This document shows positions 7,214 to 16,515 of a stretch of 64,000 nt of DNA, piece by piece. The position numbers and the translations under genes are program-made. This stretch comes from Mucilaginibacter defluvii (GTDB lineage: Bacteria; Bacteroidota; Bacteroidia; Sphingobacteriales; Sphingobacteriaceae): positions 310,001 through 374,000 of the forward strand of contig NZ_BAABJI010000002.1 of the NCBI RefSeq assembly GCF_039543225.1, given 5' to 3'. Within the stretch, counting starts at the first letter, position 1. Each line of letters begins with the position of its first letter. The notes under the pieces were generated by a model. That model did not search any database. It was given only the letters and a program-made list of their open reading frames with translations, and was not told the origin of the DNA.

Positions 7214-9082
7214 TTATAGCTTCATGTATTCGGTGAATACCTGTTGCATAAAGGCTTTTCCGTATTGTAACAAATCATCGGTTTGTTTTTGCGGTTTGGT
7301 AGTATCGCCAACATATATAATGCGTTTGCCGGCGTTGTCGTATGATACTACCTGCCCCGGTACCATAAAACCAAAACCGTTATCCCAATCAAAAAACGCG
7401 AACGGTTTGCTGTACGGGTTCAATAAATTTTTTGACCATTTGAATTGCTTGTGCGGCATTTCCATTTGTGACAGCAAAGTCGCCGCTATATCAGTCTGGC
7501 TGCCCAGCTTGTGTATGCGCTTGCCGCGATATTCAGGTTTTATCACATCACCAAAAAATAACAGCGGAATGTGATATTTCTGCGGCTCAAACGGGTCGGC
7601 ATTGTTCAGAGGGAGCCGGTGCCCGTGATCAGCTACGAGGATAAAAAGCGTATTTTTATACCAGCCCTGTTTTTTAGCCAGATCAAAATATTCCTTAATG
7701 CTTGCATCGGTGTAGTACGCGGTACTTCTGAATTTGTTGCTCAGGTCTTCGCCCGGAAAGTGCGCCGCTACCGGCAAATCAAAAGGCTCATGGTTACTTA
7801 GCGTTTGCAGATAACTGAAAAACGGCTCGTCCTGTTTATCCAGATATTTGATATGGCGCTTCATCACCACGTCATCGTGCGCTCCCCATTTAGAGTTCAT
7901 GTCCCTGGCGTCGAAATTCTTTTTGTCGATAATCTCATCAGTCTTGTGGCTGAGCATATACGCCTTAAAGTTCATAAACTCACTCTCACCGCCGTACATG
8001 TACGAGGTTGAGTAATGAGCGGCATCAAACACATTGGTTAACGAGGGCAGGCGTTCCTGTTTAACGTTATCAACAATTACGGTACGTATGGCCTGCGACG
8101 GGAAAGCGCTCAGGATGCCGATAATACCTTTATCGGTACGATCACTGGTAGCGTAAAGGCTATCGAACAACAAACCATGCTTTATCAGTTCCTCAAAGTT
8201 GGGCGCATCACCTTTCTCTCCGCCTAATGATTCAATCAGGTCGGCCGTAAAGCTTTCAATCTGGATGATGACAATGTTGGGCTTAATTGTAGTGAGTACT
8301 TTAACCGTGGTATCTTTCTTTACAGTATACATACTGTCAACCAAATTTTCCGCATCATGCGCGGACATATACAGGTACGGATTATACGGCGTTTTAAAGT
8401 TCTCTACAGTATTATGCAGTAAGTTCCATTCGGTATTAAGTGCGCATTGGTTAAGTATCTGCCTGTCGCTAAAATAAGCCATACTCTGGTTCATGGGCGA
8501 AAGCTGCACACCACCGCGAATGATGAGTACGTTTAATCCAACCAACAAAATTGCAACAAACGGCTTTACATACCACTTAAGCTCGGGCTTTTTAAAATTG
8601 AAATCGATAATGTAATTGGCTAATAAAATACCTGCCGCTAACAAAAAAGCTCCGATAAGCAAACTCAAACCTATAGGAGAGGAGCCCGTGGAAGCAATAG
8701 CCTCTGACGGTGAGTGGTATAGGGTGTCAAATACTCTGAAGTTTATCTTGGTACCCCATTCCCTGAAGATGTTGAGATTAAGTATAGCGACAAACGAAAC
8801 GATGAAAATACAGAAATAAACATATACCCTTAGCCAAATACCTTTGATGTTAAGTTTGGGAAAGAACCAGCCAACAATGAAAACTAATAACGGGAGCGCT
8901 GCGATGTAACCGGCGGCGGAAGCATCAATCCTGATACCGTAAAAAAAGGTTTGGAATATTTCGCTGAAGGAGGCTTTTTTAAGCTTATCAATAAAATAAA
9001 GCTCGAACGTAGCCCGGGTAATTACCGAGAATACCAGCCAGAATAAAATAAACCGGACAAAACTAATTAGGCTCCTTAACAT
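7214..9082 (-). CDS. LTA synthase family phosphoglycerol-transferase-like membrane sulfatase
   Basis: A 622-residue protein with about five TM helices in the first 200 residues and a periplasmic alkaline-phosphatase-superfamily domain from about residue 265 (PNIVIIQIESF). The nucleophile threonine is in TSDRTDKGI, and the metal ligands include ADHGHR. Family members move phosphoglycerol or phosphoethanolamine onto envelope glycans. Gram-negative Bacteroidota have no lipoteichoic acid, so the acceptor here is probably another envelope polymer. A TATTTTTG element lies just upstream of the ATG. The gene is transcribed alone, 76 bases after the next minus-strand gene's stop end region. Confidence 0.85.
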   Translation of the reverse strand: MLRSLISFVRFILFWLVFSVITRATFELYFIDKLKKASFSEIFQTFFYGIRIDASAAGYIAALPLLVFIVGWFFPKLNIKGIWLRVYVYFCIFIVSFVAILNLNIFREWGTKINFRVFDTLYHSPSEAIASTGSSPIGLSLLIGAFLLAAGILLANYIIDFNFKKPELKWYVKPFVAILLVGLNVLIIRGGVQLSPMNQSMAYFSDRQILNQCALNTEWNLLHNTVENFKTPYNPYLYMSAHDAENLVDSMYTVKKDTTVKVLTTIKPNIVIIQIESFTADLIESLGGEKGDAPNFEELIKHGLLFDSLYATSDRTDKGIIGILSAFPSQAIRTVIVDNVKQERLPSLTNVFDAAHYSTSYMYGGESEFMNFKAYMLSHKTDEIIDKKNFDARDMNSKWGAHDDVVMKRHIKYLDKQDEPFFSYLQTLSNHEPFDLPVAAHFPGEDLSNKFRSTAYYTDASIKEYFDLAKKQGWYKNTLFILVADHGHRLPLNNADPFEPQKYHIPLLFFGDVIKPEYRGKRIHKLGSQTDIAATLLSQMEMPHKQFKWSKNLLNPYSKPFAFFDWDNGFGFMVPGQVVSYDNAGKRIIYVGDTTKPQKQTDDLLQYGKAFMQQVFTEYMKL

Positions 9083-9089
9083 CAGGCGG

Positions 9090-9097
9090 CAAAAATA
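9090..9097 (-). promoter_or_regulatory. Bacteroidota -7 element (TATTTTTG) for the LTA-synthase-like gene
   Basis: The minus-strand match to TAnnTTTG lies 7 bases before the ATG at 9082, which implies a very short leader. No upstream TTTG is apparent. Confidence 0.4.
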
Positions 9098-9158
9098 CTT
9101 ATTTGCCTGAATGTTAAGAAGCCTTTAATTAAATGTTATAAAGCGATGACGGCTGTGA

Positions 9159-9806
9159 TTAATTTCCGCCGCCGCCTAATGATTTCAGATCAGTGAGGGT
9201 GATTTTCTCAAAATCCTTTGGAATACCAAAAAAGCCCGCGGCTACTTTTTGATCAGTTACGCTTTTTAAGGTAACGTTAACTGCCTGGCCTTGCTGCAAT
9301 GCGGTAAACTGTACCGGTACCCCGCCAATTTCTTTAAACGTGTGGCTGAATGATGTAGCCGGAATTTTAATATCGTTAGTTACCCATGCTTCGTAGCTGC
9401 TACCGCTTTTTGAGTCTTTAACGGTTACTTTTTTACAGTTAAAGCCGCTGATAACTTTAGTCTCAGTACCTGGGGTAAAGGTAAATTTTGGCTCCTGCGC
9501 CTTACCTTCTTCAATTTCGGCAGGGGTTGCAATAGCCGCTTTTTTAATACTGGCTACAGGTACATCAACTAATACGGCCAGGTAATCACCGTTTTTAGCA
9601 GTGATAATTTTAATATCAGCCGGGCCTTGCTGCATTGATGTAAGGCTGCTGTCGCCTTTAAAGTAACTTTTTGTATCAACCGCACCGCCGGGTGTTTGGA
9701 TAGTATAGGTAGCAAAACCTTCGGTGTAGTTTTTTTGAGCGCTGGCGCCTAAGGCAGATGCTGATAAAGCAAGAAACAGCGCTGATCTTAAAAATTTAAT
9801 GTTCAT
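9159..9806 (-). CDS. Secreted DUF4412/GLPGLI-like protein
   Basis: A 215-residue exported protein with a signal peptide MNIKFLRSALFLALSASALG and a probable cut after ASAQ. The mature part resembles the DUF4412/GLPGLI style of Bacteroidota periplasmic proteins: an early YTEGFATYTI strand, a YFKGDSS segment, and an ISGFNCKKVTV segment followed by YEAWVT. It ends in a glycine run GGGGN. These families are thought to be beta-rich envelope proteins of unknown function. No catalytic residues stand out. It sits between ComEC and the LTA-synthase-like gene on the same strand, but gaps of 63 and 76 bases make co-transcription uncertain. Confidence 0.6.
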   Translation of the reverse strand: MNIKFLRSALFLALSASALGASAQKNYTEGFATYTIQTPGGAVDTKSYFKGDSSLTSMQQGPADIKIITAKNGDYLAVLVDVPVASIKKAAIATPAEIEEGKAQEPKFTFTPGTETKVISGFNCKKVTVKDSKSGSSYEAWVTNDIKIPATSFSHTFKEIGGVPVQFTALQQGQAVNVTLKSVTDQKVAAGFFGIPKDFEKITLTDLKSLGGGGN

Positions 9807-9869
9807 TGGGTCGTTTTTAGTTAGTACAAGTTATGGTTAAATTACCAATTATACAATCAAGTTACTTAT

Positions 9870-11960
9870 TTATTGTTTAGACGGTATCAACAATGCTTTG
9901 TTACTACCGTTTATTATATATTTTATGCGCCTGCTATTCAGTAGTTTGATGGCCGAATCTTTATCCGCAAATCTACCCATCCTTAAAATCCATATCCCCT
10001 TGTGCGCTGTAATGCTTTTGACGTCTTTTAGCCGGACTTTATTAGTTATGTAGATGAAGTTGTAAGTATCGGCGTCGATGTTCGGCTGATAATTATCAAG
10101 CAACAATATACGGTACCCTAATACGTTCAATGAGCTTTTATCATGAGTAATATAGTCTGTACTAAAACTATTGTTCGGTAATTTTAAGTTGAGCGTCTCA
10201 ACCCCGCAACTATCGAGGTAAGGCTTTATGGAGTATTGAAAGGTTTTGCTGTTTTGCTCCAGATCGGTTATCAGCGTTAGCTCTCTACCTTTTCTCGCCG
10301 CGATTGCCGTATTACTCCGCAGGCTGAAAAATATGAGTTCTTTGCCTTGATTTAAACTAATTGATTTCCCCATAAAACTGATAGCGAACATTGTTACAAT
10401 ACTAATAGTTATAACAGCCGCAACTCTGTTGAAGCGATACAGGCAGTAGATAAGGCAGGCTATAGTAATTATTGCAAGCGTAAGTTGTAATGGATTAAGC
10501 CAGATTTTATCAATTACAGAGAACGGGGCGTGCTCTACTGAGGCGAGCGTGTTGTTCATCCAAAGGATCATCTTCTCCAGCATAAAGCCTAAATGCTTGG
10601 CTATCATCCAGGTTTTCGGCATGAGTAAGTACAATATTCCCACGTACATAATAGCTGCTGATGGGATCAGAATAATTAAGTTGCTTATCAAAAAATAAAG
10701 CGGTACCTGGTGAAAGTACCAGACGCTAAGCGGCAGGGTTACCAGTTGCGCGGCGATGGAAGCAGAACACACCAGCCACAGCTTGTCTGCAAGCTTATTT
10801 TTAAAACTGAACTTTTGATAGATCAGCGGTTGAACTACGATGAGTCCGGCTACGGCAATATAAGAAAGCTGAAACCCTACATCGGTAATAAGCATCGGAT
10901 CAGCCAATAGGCTGATGAACGCCGATACCGCCAGGATGTTCAGTTGGTTTATCCGCCGGGCAAAGCAGCGGCCGATCAATATGAACGACAGCATCATAGC
11001 GGCGCGGCATACGGGCGGCGAGAAACCCGTCAACAACGCGTATCCCCATATACATAAAATGATTATAAGTGTTACAACCAGCCTGCGTTTTGTACCAGTA
11101 TTAAAGCGCGCAAGCAACAGGGCAAGTACAAAATAAACCAACCCCACGTGCGCCCCTGATACCGACAGTACGTGGATGGTTCCGGTTTTGGAGTATGTTT
11201 GTAAAACATCATTACTTAACTCAGCATTGTAACCTAATATTAAGGTAGAGGCAATTGCCGCGGCCTGTTTATCGTGTATGCCCGAGGTGAATTTATCAAC
11301 CAGGCGTTTACGCAGCCGTTGCGCATAGGCAATTATTGCATTGCCCGTATTTTTGCGTATGGTAATATAATTACCGGGATTGAGGTAAAGTTGATGATTA
11401 ATGTTTTTGTGGGCCATGTACTGCCAGTAATTAAATTCCGCCGGATTGAGCGGCGGCGCTATAGGCTTATAATTAGCCGGAACAATCAGCATATCACCAT
11501 AGGTAACGGGTTGCCCCTTATCACTTAGCATTACCGCTATCTTTCCGCTTACCGTTTTCGATTTGCCTTTTTTAATTCCTGCTTGGTTAACTATGCCGGT
11601 AAACCGAAAGTTCTCGTTTTTACGGACAGGTTCGGTTGCTACATTAACCACAAGTGCGGTGGCATTTACTTTTGAGAAATGATCGCGCCGGTTAATCAAT
11701 GTGGATTGGCTGGCAAATACCACGCCAACGGTAAACAGAAAAATAATTGCAAGTAAACTACCCAACCAGGCGTACTTAAAAACCTTAAGTTTTTTATAAA
11801 AAACATTCAGCAGAATAAATAAAACGGCGCTTATAAAGCAAAACCATGCCGGCCAGGTATGGCTGGAGATATCCGGCACTTTAATAGAAAACAGAATACC
11901 CGTGGCAAAGGGTGCAAGCAATAACACAAACGGATAGGCGTGCTTATGGCTTGCTTTCAT
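9870..11960 (-). CDS. comEC: ComEC/Rec2-type DNA-uptake channel protein
   Basis: A 696-residue polytopic membrane protein. It has N-terminal TM helices and a DUF4131-like periplasmic domain, then the Competence domain with the typical HVLSVSGAHVGLVYFVLALLL and LTGFSPPVCRAAMM motifs near residues 268 and 311. In ComEC proteins this channel carries single-stranded DNA across the inner membrane. The metallo-beta-lactamase domain of long ComEC proteins is absent: the last 160 residues have no HxHxDH motif. It is preceded by a MerR-like regulator 44 bases upstream, probably in the same transcript. Natural competence of the host is not shown by this gene alone. Confidence 0.9.
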   Translation of the reverse strand: MKASHKHAYPFVLLLAPFATGILFSIKVPDISSHTWPAWFCFISAVLFILLNVFYKKLKVFKYAWLGSLLAIIFLFTVGVVFASQSTLINRRDHFSKVNATALVVNVATEPVRKNENFRFTGIVNQAGIKKGKSKTVSGKIAVMLSDKGQPVTYGDMLIVPANYKPIAPPLNPAEFNYWQYMAHKNINHQLYLNPGNYITIRKNTGNAIIAYAQRLRKRLVDKFTSGIHDKQAAAIASTLILGYNAELSNDVLQTYSKTGTIHVLSVSGAHVGLVYFVLALLLARFNTGTKRRLVVTLIIILCIWGYALLTGFSPPVCRAAMMLSFILIGRCFARRINQLNILAVSAFISLLADPMLITDVGFQLSYIAVAGLIVVQPLIYQKFSFKNKLADKLWLVCSASIAAQLVTLPLSVWYFHQVPLYFLISNLIILIPSAAIMYVGILYLLMPKTWMIAKHLGFMLEKMILWMNNTLASVEHAPFSVIDKIWLNPLQLTLAIITIACLIYCLYRFNRVAAVITISIVTMFAISFMGKSISLNQGKELIFFSLRSNTAIAARKGRELTLITDLEQNSKTFQYSIKPYLDSCGVETLNLKLPNNSFSTDYITHDKSSLNVLGYRILLLDNYQPNIDADTYNFIYITNKVRLKDVKSITAHKGIWILRMGRFADKDSAIKLLNSRRIKYIINGSNKALLIPSKQ

Positions 11961-12004
11961 GTTATAATCAGGATGTGCAGGTTGAGGTTATAAAGATGAA
12001 AAGG

Positions 12005-12340
12005 TTACAATTGATCGCGCACCTCTAATAAAAACTTTTTCAGGTTTTCCAGCGCGTTTAGCACACGCTGCTGATCTTTGCTCTCGCCCATATTGTTGCG
12101 CATGTGCTCTTTTGCGCCGTTAATGGTATAACCCTTATCGCGTATCAAATGGAAAATTATCTTGAGGTTCTCAATATCCTCGTTAGTGAAATAACGGTTA
12201 CCCTTTTTATTCTTTTTGGGTTGCAGTATATCAAACTCTTTCTCGTAAAAACGCAATAACGACTGGTTAACATCAAACATGGCCGATACCTCGCCCATAG
12301 TGTAATACATCTTGCTTATCTCGCGTTCTTTATAAGGCAT
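12005..12340 (-). CDS. MerR-like DNA-binding regulator
   Basis: A 111-residue protein with a MerR-type winged helix-turn-helix: YYTMGEVSAMFDVNQSLLRFYEKEF at residues 12-36 and a second helix pair, NRYFTNEDIENLKII. The C-terminal part (about 40 residues, ending LENLKKFLLEVRDQL) is a short dimerisation coil with no effector or metal-binding domain, so it is a small MerR variant. Such proteins are common and conserved in Bacteroidota with no assigned target. It lies 44 bases upstream of comEC on the same strand, and their co-transcription is an inference. The protein probably acts as a homodimer. Confidence 0.85.
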   Translation of the reverse strand: MPYKEREISKMYYTMGEVSAMFDVNQSLLRFYEKEFDILQPKKNKKGNRYFTNEDIENLKIIFHLIRDKGYTINGAKEHMRNNMGESKDQQRVLNALENLKKFLLEVRDQL

Positions 12341-12498
12341 ACTCTTTTACATTAACACCTCAAATATAACAGGTTTTGGTGTGTATATAAATATTTAATG
12401 CAGCTACTCTGGCCGTTTATCTGAACATTACACGTTAACCGTTGTTAAATTATTGTGTTAGAGTTATCATTAATTGAAGATGCAGAAAGGATTATAAC

Positions 12499-12828
12499 AT
12501 GAGTTCGAGATCATCAGGGCCGGTTAAGGATGAAAAAGGTTTTTTTGGAAAGGTTAAGGAAACCGTTACCTATATGTTAACAGGTCCGCAAGGCAACCTG
12601 GTAACCGGGGATGACTTTAGCGATAAGGGCAAAGACTTAAGCACTGCAAGTAAAGTAAGATCATCTTCAAAGAAAACGCCGTCGGCTAAAAAGCGCAGAA
12701 CTACCAAACTTACGCCGCAGGCAAAAACCGTTGAAGGCCGTGCACAAAAGCAGGTGATAGCAGCCAAAGCAATCGCCGTAAATCATAATAATATTGAGCC
12801 AGTAAAGGCCCGCAAAAAACGCAGGTAA
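12499..12828 (+). CDS. Small basic Lys/Arg/Ser/Thr-rich protein, unknown
   Basis: A 109-residue protein with an ordered start (EKGFFGKVKETVTYMLTGPQG) and a low-complexity basic tail: SSSKKTPSAKKRRTTKL, then KARKKRR at the end. No signal peptide or TM segment is seen. The tail resembles histone-H1-like or nucleic-acid-binding tails of Bacteroidota, but no fold is recognised. A plausible ribosome-binding AAAGGA lies 8 bases before the ATG, which is unusual for this genome and supports the start. The gene stands alone between the divergent MerR-like gene and the downstream MG2/plug protein. Binding to DNA or RNA is inference from charge only. Confidence 0.55.
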   Translation: MSSRSSGPVKDEKGFFGKVKETVTYMLTGPQGNLVTGDDFSDKGKDLSTASKVRSSSKKTPSAKKRRTTKLTPQAKTVEGRAQKQVIAAKAIAVNHNNIEPVKARKKRR

Positions 12829-12926
12829 TATTCATGGTAGTGTGAAAATATGTTAAAACCTTAAAATAGGTGATCGCGTTAACCCATGGTTTTCTATATT
12901 AGCTTTTGATTAAACTCCAAAAGTTG

Positions 12927-15653
12927 ATGATAGCGAGGCGATTTTTATTTTTACTGTTACTAACAATTTTTTCTACCACAGTTTTCGCCCAGCGCGACAG
13001 CGTACCGCTTAAGGATCTGGCCGAAAAGTACGGTAAGGTGGCAGAGGCATACCCTATAGAAAAGGTGTACCTGCATTTTGATAAGCCATACTATGCGGTA
13101 GGCGATACTGTATGGTTTAAAGGTTACCTTACTTATACGCTTAACATGCCATCGCCTTACAGCAAAATCATCTATGTAGATGTTTATAATGGCAAGGATG
13201 CTTTGGTTGAATCGCTCACACTGCCGGTTAAAGATGGTACTACATCAGGTATGTTAGCTTTAAATAAGGAGCGTTTCGGCCAGGATAATTATCATGTAAA
13301 GGCCTATACCAAATGGATGGCCAATTTTGATAGCGAATACTTTTTTAGTAAAACCATCCCCGTAGGCAACGCTATAAAACCTGTTATCGCTTTAACTAAC
13401 CTTAAAAGAAGCGTAAATAACCAGGTTTCTGAAATAGCGGCCAATGTAAATTTCACTGATCAGAATGGGGGCGCTTTCGGCGATAAAAAAGTAAGCTGGA
13501 CGGTTACATCAGGAGACAATGAACTGGCTAAAGGGAAAGGTGCGATTGAAAAGAACGGGCAGTTGAATATCGTTTTTCCGAATAGTAAAAATACTGATCT
13601 GAGCACCGCTTACCTGAACATAACATATGAGGGGGCAGACAGGCAGGATCAAACAAGTGCCATACCATTAAGTACCGTTGCTGGTCCTGTTGATGTTCAG
13701 TTTTTTCCGGAAGGGGGAAATTTGCTTGCAGGAGTCGCTACAAAGATCGCGATAAAGGCGGTTCAACCTAACGGACTTGAGATGGGCTTTAAAGCTAATA
13801 TTACCGATGAAACGGGCGCGGCAGTTGCCGTTTGCGAAGCCAAACATGCCGGTATGGGAGTGTTTGATTTAACGCCTCAGCCAGGTAAAAACTACAAGGC
13901 TGATGTTACCCTTGCGGATGGAACACGCCAAAGCTACGATTTGCCCCGGCCACAAACCAGCGGTGTTAACTTAAACGTAAACCCGGTTGATACCGGCAAA
14001 ATGCTGGTGGTGATCTCAGCAGATTCAACATACCTGAAAAAGAACCAGAACAAGGTATTTTATATAGTGGGCAAGGCAGGGAACGTTTTATGCTATGCCG
14101 CACAGACAACCCTTACCAAAACCTCATACTCGGCATTTATACCTACATCTAAATTTCCGACCGGGGTAGTTCAATTAACTTTGCTTACATCATACGGGCA
14201 ACCGCTTAGCGAACGACTGGTTTTTGTGAAACACAGCAGCGATTTGCTTACCCTTAACGTTGCAGGCGAAAAGCCATCGTATAATAACCGGGCTAAGGTG
14301 AGGCTCAACGTATCCGCTAAAAATAGTGTATCACCGGCTGTTGGTGATTTATCATTAGCTGTGATAGATGAAGGTAAAGTAAAGACTAATGAAAATGCCG
14401 AAACGACGATACTGAGCAGCTTATTGCTCACATCGGATATTAAAGGCTATGTAGAAGACCCTAATTACTATTTCTCGCCATCCAATAAAAATGCTTACTC
14501 TCATTTAGATGTGCTGATGCTTACGCAAGGCTACCGCAGGTTTACCTATCGCGAGGTAATAGGTAACAAACTTCCGCAGGTATTCTTTTTACCGGAGCAG
14601 GGCATTGATATAACGGGTACACTGCGCAACAACACTGGTATGCCGGTAAAAGGCGGAACTATAACCTTGCAAATACCAAGTAAGTTTTACACCACGCGCA
14701 CGGTAACTGATGGTGAGGGTAGGTTTAAATTTACCAACCTGATATTTACGGATTCATCGCAGGTAGTTGTAAGTGCCAAGAACAATTATAACTCCAAAAA
14801 CCTGATGGTGATGGTTGACCCGATCACTTTCCCTAACTCCGGTAAAGCCATATCGCACGCCGATGACGTTTTGAACATAGATACGATGATGAATGCTTAC
14901 CTGCAAAACAGTAAGAAGTTTATCAATAACTCAACTACGTTGCAGGAGGTTGTCATCAAGGCTAAAGCAAAACCTAAATTGACGGATCATACGCAGTTTT
15001 CGGCTTTATCGGGCCTAAGCTCAATTGATGCGAGGGTAGTTACCGGCGAACAGTTAAAGAGTTGCCCTGATGTGCTAAGCTGTTTACAAAGTATGGCGCC
15101 GGGCGTAACTTACGATGCCCAGGCACAAGCGTTTTACGTAAGCCGCGATTATAACCAGGGCAAGCGGGTGCCAATGGCCATATTTGCACAAGGCAGCCCG
15201 GTTGATGTAAATTACCTGAGAGGCTTGAGAGGCGCGGATATAGAATCAGTGGAAGTGTTTTTGCGCGACGATCTTGGGTTGGTTAACCGCACTTATCAAA
15301 CAAACGGTGTATTATCGGTTTATACTAAAAAGGCCCCGCAGGGTACAAAAATATCTGTTCAGGAATTGCAGGATTTGCTGCCGCAGCCAAGCGTAGCCAA
15401 ACTATCACCTAAAGGTTATGATGTAGCCAAAACATTTTATTCGCCAAAATACTTGCCGGGCAACAAAGCCTTTGGCGCTGATTTGCGCAGTACAATTTAC
15501 TGGAACCCGCGCGTACAAACTGACAAAGCCACCGGCAAAACATTTGTTGAATTTTATACAGCAGATAGCCCGGGTACTTACAAGGTTATTGTTGAAGGTA
15601 CCGATGCCAGCGGCCATTTGGGCCGTACCGTATACCGCTTTAAGGTGCAATAA
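12927..15653 (+). CDS. Surface MG2/TonB-plug-like protein
   Basis: A large exported protein (908 residues from ATG 12927; a TTG at 12906 would add seven). The signal peptide MIARRFLFLLLLTIFSTTVFA precedes an alpha-2-macroglobulin MG2-like domain (EKVYLHFDKPYYAVGDTVWFKGYLTY). A carboxypeptidase-regulatory-like domain (GTLRNNTGMPVKGGTITLQI) follows near residue 575, and then a TonB-plug-like segment (VVTGEQLKSCPDVLSCLQ). There is no following beta-barrel, so it is not a TonB receptor. Similar proteins occur throughout Bacteroidota as outer-membrane-linked proteins of unknown role. It is transcribed alone and ends at a strong hairpin. Confidence 0.75.
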   Translation: MIARRFLFLLLLTIFSTTVFAQRDSVPLKDLAEKYGKVAEAYPIEKVYLHFDKPYYAVGDTVWFKGYLTYTLNMPSPYSKIIYVDVYNGKDALVESLTLPVKDGTTSGMLALNKERFGQDNYHVKAYTKWMANFDSEYFFSKTIPVGNAIKPVIALTNLKRSVNNQVSEIAANVNFTDQNGGAFGDKKVSWTVTSGDNELAKGKGAIEKNGQLNIVFPNSKNTDLSTAYLNITYEGADRQDQTSAIPLSTVAGPVDVQFFPEGGNLLAGVATKIAIKAVQPNGLEMGFKANITDETGAAVAVCEAKHAGMGVFDLTPQPGKNYKADVTLADGTRQSYDLPRPQTSGVNLNVNPVDTGKMLVVISADSTYLKKNQNKVFYIVGKAGNVLCYAAQTTLTKTSYSAFIPTSKFPTGVVQLTLLTSYGQPLSERLVFVKHSSDLLTLNVAGEKPSYNNRAKVRLNVSAKNSVSPAVGDLSLAVIDEGKVKTNENAETTILSSLLLTSDIKGYVEDPNYYFSPSNKNAYSHLDVLMLTQGYRRFTYREVIGNKLPQVFFLPEQGIDITGTLRNNTGMPVKGGTITLQIPSKFYTTRTVTDGEGRFKFTNLIFTDSSQVVVSAKNNYNSKNLMVMVDPITFPNSGKAISHADDVLNIDTMMNAYLQNSKKFINNSTTLQEVVIKAKAKPKLTDHTQFSALSGLSSIDARVVTGEQLKSCPDVLSCLQSMAPGVTYDAQAQAFYVSRDYNQGKRVPMAIFAQGSPVDVNYLRGLRGADIESVEVFLRDDLGLVNRTYQTNGVLSVYTKKAPQGTKISVQELQDLLPQPSVAKLSPKGYDVAKTFYSPKYLPGNKAFGADLRSTIYWNPRVQTDKATGKTFVEFYTADSPGTYKVIVEGTDASGHLGRTVYRFKVQ

Positions 15654-15676
15654 CCATTAAGCGATAGCATACAAAC

Positions 15677-15713
15677 GCAGAGAGGCGATCTATAAAATAG
15701 ACCGCCTCTCTGC
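15677..15713. terminator. Long hairpin between convergent genes
   Basis: A 17-bp stem with one mismatch, GCAGAGAGGCGATCTAT / ATAGACCGCCTCTCTGC, has an AAA loop. The T tract is weak (ATTTATG), but the position between the MG2 gene and the convergent response regulator suggests a terminator in either direction. Confidence 0.65.
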
Positions 15714-15730
15714 ATTTATGATAAATAAGA

Positions 15731-16420
15731 TTAAGCGCCGAATTTATAACCTACACCTTTTACGGTAGAGATATAATCTTCGCCCAGTTTTTCGCGCAGT
15801 TTGCGAATGTGTACGTCTATGGTACGGTTGGTTACGATTACCGAATCTTCCCAGATGTTTTTCAGGATAACCTCGCGGGTATATACTTTGCCAGGTTTGG
15901 AAGCTAACAGATAAAGTAGCTCAAATTCCTTTTTGGCAAGTACAACTTTTTCGCCGCTTTTGTAAACCAGGTAGGCCTCACGGTCAATCACCAAGTCTTC
16001 AATCTCCAGTTTGTTATCAACTACTTCCTCAGCAGGAGCATTGCGCCTTAAAATAGCATTAATGCGGCTAACCAAAGCGCGCGGCTTAATAGGCTTAGCA
16101 ATGTAATCATCAGCGCCCACGTTAAAGCCGGCAATTTCAGAGTATTCCTCACTGCGGGCGGTTAAAAACACCATAAAGGTATTTTTAAACTCGGGCATGG
16201 TACGCATAATGCGGCAAGCCTCAATGCCATCCATTTTAGGCATCATTATATCAAGTACTATCAGGTCGGGTAAAGTTCTTTTAGCCTCGGTAACAGCCTC
16301 CTGACCATTATGTGCCAAAAAAACCTGGTATCCTTCTTTCTTTAAATTGTATTCAATCAGCTCTAATATATCCGGTTCATCATCAACAATAAGAATTTTC
16401 TGTTTTGTAGCGTAGCTCAT
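15731..16420 (-). CDS. OmpR/PhoB-family response regulator
   Basis: A 229-residue two-domain regulator. The receiver domain has the acidic pair in LIVDDEPD, the phospho-acceptor Asp in LIVLDIMMPKMDG, the Thr in VFLTARS and the Lys in YIAKPIKP. The C-terminal winged helix has the TVKGVGYKF ending of the OmpR/PhoB group. By family, it is phosphorylated by a sensor kinase and binds DNA as a dimer. No kinase is next to it; the closest kinases are in other transcription units (21681 and 26861), so its partner is unknown. It lies 95 bases upstream of the TlpA-like gene's stop, so it may be its own transcript. Confidence 0.95.
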   Translation of the reverse strand: MSYATKQKILIVDDEPDILELIEYNLKKEGYQVFLAHNGQEAVTEAKRTLPDLIVLDIMMPKMDGIEACRIMRTMPEFKNTFMVFLTARSEEYSEIAGFNVGADDYIAKPIKPRALVSRINAILRRNAPAEEVVDNKLEIEDLVIDREAYLVYKSGEKVVLAKKEFELLYLLASKPGKVYTREVILKNIWEDSVIVTNRTIDVHIRKLREKLGEDYISTVKGVGYKFGA

Positions 16421-16515
16421 CAGGTTAAATTTTTGGTATAAAAGTATACGCTTAATTGAAGTAAATAGTTAAACTAATATTAATTATTTGTTAAGCGTTA
16501 CTTTGGTTTAACAAT

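Noticed and set aside
7155..7574. Plus-strand 139-residue frame at the end of the diiron protein
   Set aside because: It is the antisense of the LTA-synthase-like gene and has no domain pattern.
12906..12926. TTG at 12906 as the start of the MG2/plug protein
   Set aside because: The downstream ATG at 12927 gives a clean signal peptide; the seven added residues do not improve it.
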